Shown here: in pieces, positions 60,814 through 64,000 of the stretch | Layout of the letters: every line of letters begins with the position of its first letter | How positions within the stretch are numbered: position 1 is the stretch's first letter | Position numbers and translations under genes: made by a program | The notes under the pieces: generated by a model | The model's database searches: none | The model's input: only the letters and a program-made list of their open reading frames with translations | What the model was told of the DNA's origin: nothing | DNA from: Ursus arctos | Lineage: Eukaryota > Chordata > Mammalia > Carnivora > Ursidae | Direction: 5' to 3' | Assembly: GCF_023065955.2 (NCBI RefSeq) | Contig: NW_026623100.1 | Span: 70,064,727-70,128,726 of the forward strand | DNA: 64,000 nucleotides

Positions 60814-60845
60814 ATGCAGTCCCCGGCGGTGCTCGTCACCTCCAG
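60814..60845 (+). CDS. HS1BP3: HS1BP3 coding exon 1 (first 10 codons and 2 bases)
   Basis: ATG CAG TCC and onward encodes MQSPAVLVTS plus the first two bases of an Arg codon, then donor 'gtgag'. This is the N-terminus of HCLS1-binding protein 3 as I know it from human. The protein has an N-terminal PX domain that binds phosphoinositides and phosphatidic acid, binds HS1/HCLS1, and has been described as a negative regulator of autophagy. The PX domain begins in exon 2, which is not in the window. The Kozak context has G at -3. The match is short, but the start, the CpG island, the donor phase and the gene order all agree. Confidence 0.9.
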
Positions 60846-61044
60846 GTGAGCCAGACCCCCGTGCCCGGCGCCGCGTTTCGGGCAGCGTAGACTCCGGGTG
60901 CGCGCGAACAAGCGGGATGCGCCCCAGTCGGAGGAGCAGGCGGAGGCGTCCGGCCTGGTGGGCCCGCGGCCCGGCCTCGCCACCGCCCTGGCGGGTTGTC
61001 TGGGGTCGGCCCGTCTACCGTCCTGCAGGAGAGGTGGGCGCACT

Positions 61045-61110
61045 GAGTGTCCCCGTTTTACAGATGGGGAAAACTGAGGCCCTTGAAAGGGTAACGAACT
61101 CGTCGCGTAC
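61045..61110 (-). mobile_element. MIR SINE core, antisense
   Basis: 'ccgttttacagatggggaaaactgaggccc' type phrase (reversed MIR core) followed by 'ttgaaagggtaacgaactcg'. Confidence 0.6.
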
Positions 61111-62299
61111 CCAGTGGAAGCCGGGATTGGCTGGTCCCGCAGGCGGGCGGAGGGAGGGGGGTCTCCTCTCCCCTTTGCCGACGTGCGTTCATTTCTTCTT
61201 AGCCCGAAAATACAGTTTATGCCTCCTTTCAGTGCTCACTGTGTACCAGGCCCGGTGCATGGCACTGGGGACGGGGGTGAATCAGAAAAGGCTCAGCCCT
61301 GCAGGGCACACGGAATGAACACAGACCTGCGGGGGCCAGATCTTGGGGCAGGGGGCGGGTAGTAGGTTCAGGTTGCCATGGGAGCACAGTGCAACGGCGG
61401 AACCCGGCTTCTAGGAGTGGGCGAATGAGGCCGCGTCCCTCAGGAAGAGTAGGCGGGAGCCAGGTGAAGGGAGAGAAGAGGTGGCAGCCGCTCACGGAGG
61501 TCGCGCATGGGCAGGACAAGTTACAGCAGAGGCCTGGGCGGCCGAAGGTGCAGTGTGAGCGCACCCTGACCCACTCCTGGAGGACCCAGGGCACATGGAT
61601 CCTGGGAAGGATGGGAGGCACATGCTTTGACTCTTTCTAGAGTGACTCACTTAAGGTATTTTCACAGACACCACCCTCATTCCCCCTGCACAGAATCTTG
61701 GTCTAAGACGCCGGTTTATTGCATAAATGAACGCATATTTCCCAGCCCAGCTGTTCTTTTGCCAGCTATAACCTGAACTCCCCTGTGACCTCACGTCTAG
61801 AAAAATGTGATATTGTAAGGAAACCCTGATGCCACAACCTACGTGCTATCCTCTGCATGACACAGTGAGGTCACAGGCTGTGTCTTCATGGGCACAAGAG
61901 GTGTACCTGGTGCTCCCCAAGTCACCCCTCCCTGAGCCTGTTTCCTGCTGTGCAGAAAGGTTTGAGGTTGGCAGGTATGAATAGCGCCAGCGGCAGACAC
62001 CCCTCTCAGCCACAAGCAGATGGGCTGTGACTTTGGTGCCGGGTGTTTGGGAAGGGGTCGGTGGCTTCCCTCCCTGCCCCAGCCCGGCAGGGCCTGCTCG
62101 CAGTCCTGGGTGCTGGTGATGAAGGCCCGGTGGGTGGTGCTCGCCCCTTCCTGCTGGCAGGCACCGGCGAACCCAAGCAGCTGCCCACAGGGGGGGTCCC
62201 AGTGCTTGAGACCAGCCACGAGGGCAGGCTGTTCACAGTCGGGCCCCGTTCGGCTTTCCAGCTCAGCCGCCACCGCCTGTCACCGCATGCGTTCCTGCA

Positions 62300-62800
62300 G
62301 CAGCTACTGACCGGGAGCCTGCTCTGTGCCGAGGACCGGTTCAGAGTCTAGGGCACAGCAGTGAACAAAATGAAGGCCATGTCCTGGAGCTTTAGTGGGG
62401 ACAGCTGGACAGTAGGGAAAGGGATGGTGTGTCAGGGATGGTAAACGGTGTGAAGGAAAATAAAACGGTAGGAGAAAAACAGATAGGAAGAGTGAGTGCT
62501 GTTTTGTCCAGGAGTGTCGTTCTGATAGAGTGGCAGTTGAGCAGATTCTGACAAGCTCCCTGAGGGAGAGAGCCGTGAGGATATCTTGAACAAGACCATA
62601 CGAAGCAGAGAGGACAGCAGAGCCAATGTCCTGGGGCAGGGGCGGGGGTGGATGGTGCTTGGGTGCCAGCAAGGAGGCCAGCATGGCTGGAGTGGAGTGG
62701 GCCTGGGGGAGTGTTGGGGGAGGCAGTAAAGAGCTGTGGGTTTGGGAGCAGGGGGACAGTGGGAGGGTGAGGGCGGGGGAAGACTTGCAAAAGCATGCCT
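62300..62800. repeat. Unclassified old mammalian repeat, relative of 16780-17290
   Basis: 'cacagcagtgaacaaaatgaag', then 'gagagccgtgaggatatctt', 'aggaggccagcatggctggag'. I recognise it as an abundant old mammalian repeat but cannot name the family. Confidence 0.45.
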
Positions 62801-62999
62801 GAGGAGATGGCCACAAGTAGGAGCCAACCAGCATGTCCCCAGTGGTGGGGGAGGCTCAGGGGTTTCTCTGATTGCTGCCCTTCTCAGTGAAAAAAGAAAC
62901 AGGGCTGTCGGGGAAGAACAGGCATTGGGGGTTTCTCGGGGGTTGTTGAGAGAGGCGGTGTTGACTCCGTGTCCTGCTGCTCAGCGGATGGTCCCAGGA

Positions 63000-63130
63000 G
63001 CCCCAGGGTGGCATCAGCATCACCTGGGAGCTGGCTGGAAATGCAGACTCTCAGGCCCCGCCCCGACCTGTGGAACCCACATCTGCATATTGACAGCTTG
63101 CTCAGGTGACTCGGGTGCACCTGAGGTTCG
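63000..63130. mobile_element. MER5-like hAT DNA transposon
   Basis: 'catcagcatcacctgggagct', 'aaatgcagactctcaggcccc', 'caggtgactcgggtgcacct' and 'gaggttcgagaagc' follow the order of MER5A/5B, with inverted ends. A second, shorter relative lies at about 63410-63520. Confidence 0.7.
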
Positions 63131-64000
63131 AGAAGCTTGGTGGAAGGCATAGCTGGCCAGACCAAGCTCGTGAGCCAAATCGTGCCCACTTCTTGCTTTT
63201 GTAAATAAGAGTTTACGTATCATCTATGGCCGCTGTCCTGCCGCATGGCTGAGTTGAGTCGTTGTGGCAGAGAGCGTATGTCCTGCAAAGCCTAAAATGT
63301 TTATTATCTGGCCTTTCGTGGCAGAAGTTTACGTGGGGTCCAGGGGCGTGGGAGAGTGAGTGAGTCAGGCTCAGGTGCTCAAGTGCATTGGTCAGCTGGA
63401 GGAGTTGTCAACATGAAGATAGTGGGGTACCCCCCACCCAGGGCTTCTGATTCAGTGGCCTGAATTTCCCAGGTGACACCAATGCGGCAGGGACCATACT
63501 TGGAGAGCCCGGGTCTAGACCAGGGGAGGGGTGCCAGGCCCCGGCTGCAGCTGGCAGGTTGTGGCCGTGAATTTCAGGCTGGCCCGGGGGCATGTCCGAG
63601 CGTTTGTCCCCATCCCAGGCAGCTGCTGGGCGCCGGTACAAAGGAGGCAGAGAACTGGAGGATTTGGGAGGGGGCGGGAGATCTGGGCCTGAAGCAGTGA
63701 TTGCAGCAGTGGCACCCCAGGGCCTCCCAGCTGACGAGGCGTGACAGGAGGGACAGCGGAAGGCATTGGGATGGTGGACTGCAGGTCTCAGGTGGTCAGT
63801 GCGGGGTACTAAGGGAGAGGTGAGCCCAGCCATAGGAGGTGCCTGCCAGCGGGGAGGCCAGGGGCTCCTTCACACCTGCTTTTCGCGGCCAAGAGACCCC
63901 CTCCTCTGCACTTCTGCCCTCCTGTGCTGCATTGCCAGAATGATCCCAATCCCTACCTCCCTGCACCCTGGAAGAGGCAGCGCGGGCTCTGGGGCAACGG

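Larger units (their letters stand above)
60450..61110 (+). promoter_or_regulatory. CpG-island promoter of HS1BP3
   Basis: CpG-dense and without an obvious TATA box, as usual for a widely expressed gene. From left to right it contains a G-rich block (60515-60554), a CTCF-like motif (60677-60690), a GGAGCC hexanucleotide array (60700-60730), 'ccccgcccgg' GC boxes and the HS1BP3 start codon at 60814. Confidence 0.75.
60846..64000 (+). other. HS1BP3 intron 1 (3' part outside window)
   Basis: No second exon was found. It contains a MIR core in reverse (61045-61110), an L2/MIR-like patch (61200-61290), an unclassified old repeat (62300-62800) and MER5-like hAT fragments near 63000-63130 and 63410-63520. 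Open frames such as 62304-62834 are antisense and lie over repeat text. Confidence 0.8.

Noticed and set aside
1..64000. CRISPR array, bacterial operon or intact endogenous retrovirus
   Set aside because: No regularly spaced repeats, operon-like gene packing, long terminal repeat pair or gag/pol frames were seen. The window is ordinary mammalian sequence.

Overview
This is a mammalian nuclear window from a carnivore, most likely an arctoid (bear, seal or mustelid relative). The lineage call rests on repeats. There are at least six full tRNA-Lys-derived carnivore SINEs (a head resembling 'GGCGCCTGGGTGGCTCAGTCGG', then a CT-rich part and an A-rich tail), plus three 5'-truncated young LINE-1 copies whose 3' ends are of the type I associate with arctoids. 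The window also holds old placental repeats (MIR, L2, old L1, MER2- and MER5-like). Nothing bacterial or viral was seen.

Three protein-coding genes are supported, and they lie in the order and relative orientation of human 2p24.1, reversed. (1) LDAH (lipid droplet-associated hydrolase) is on the + strand. Only its last two coding exons are present (12571-12653 and 26500-26691), so bases 1-12570 are intron. (2) GDF7 (BMP12) is on the - strand and its coding sequence is complete in two exons (46605-46998 and 42894-43855, 451 aa). (3) HS1BP3 is on the + strand, with only coding exon 1 (60814-60845); the rest of the window to 64000 is its first intron. LDAH and GDF7 converge. GDF7 and HS1BP3 point away from each other, with about 14 kb between their start codons.

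Region by region: 1-4.9 kb is AT-rich LDAH intron. 4.9-11 kb is a mosaic of old antisense L1, broken by a MER2-like DNA transposon, a SINE and two young L1 tails in opposite orientation. 12.6-26.5 kb is the last LDAH intron, with L2, MIR, SINE and L1 remnants. 26.7-34.8 kb holds the LDAH 3' UTR candidates and ordinary repeats, and also a short coiled-coil-like reading frame at 30712-30840 that no recognised gene explains. 34.9-42.9 kb is probably a very long GDF7 3' UTR. 42.7-48 kb holds GDF7 and two CpG-rich stretches. 48-60.4 kb is intergenic and contains MIR, MER2-like and old L1 fragments. 60.4-61.1 kb is the CpG-island promoter of HS1BP3.

The three genes are not a pathway. LDAH acts at lipid droplets, GDF7 is a secreted BMP-family ligand, and HS1BP3 is a PX-domain protein linked to phosphatidic acid and autophagy. 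The regulatory feature that stands out is a set of three strong CTCF-like motifs between GDF7 and HS1BP3. They are arranged divergently, as expected of a boundary insulating the two genes.
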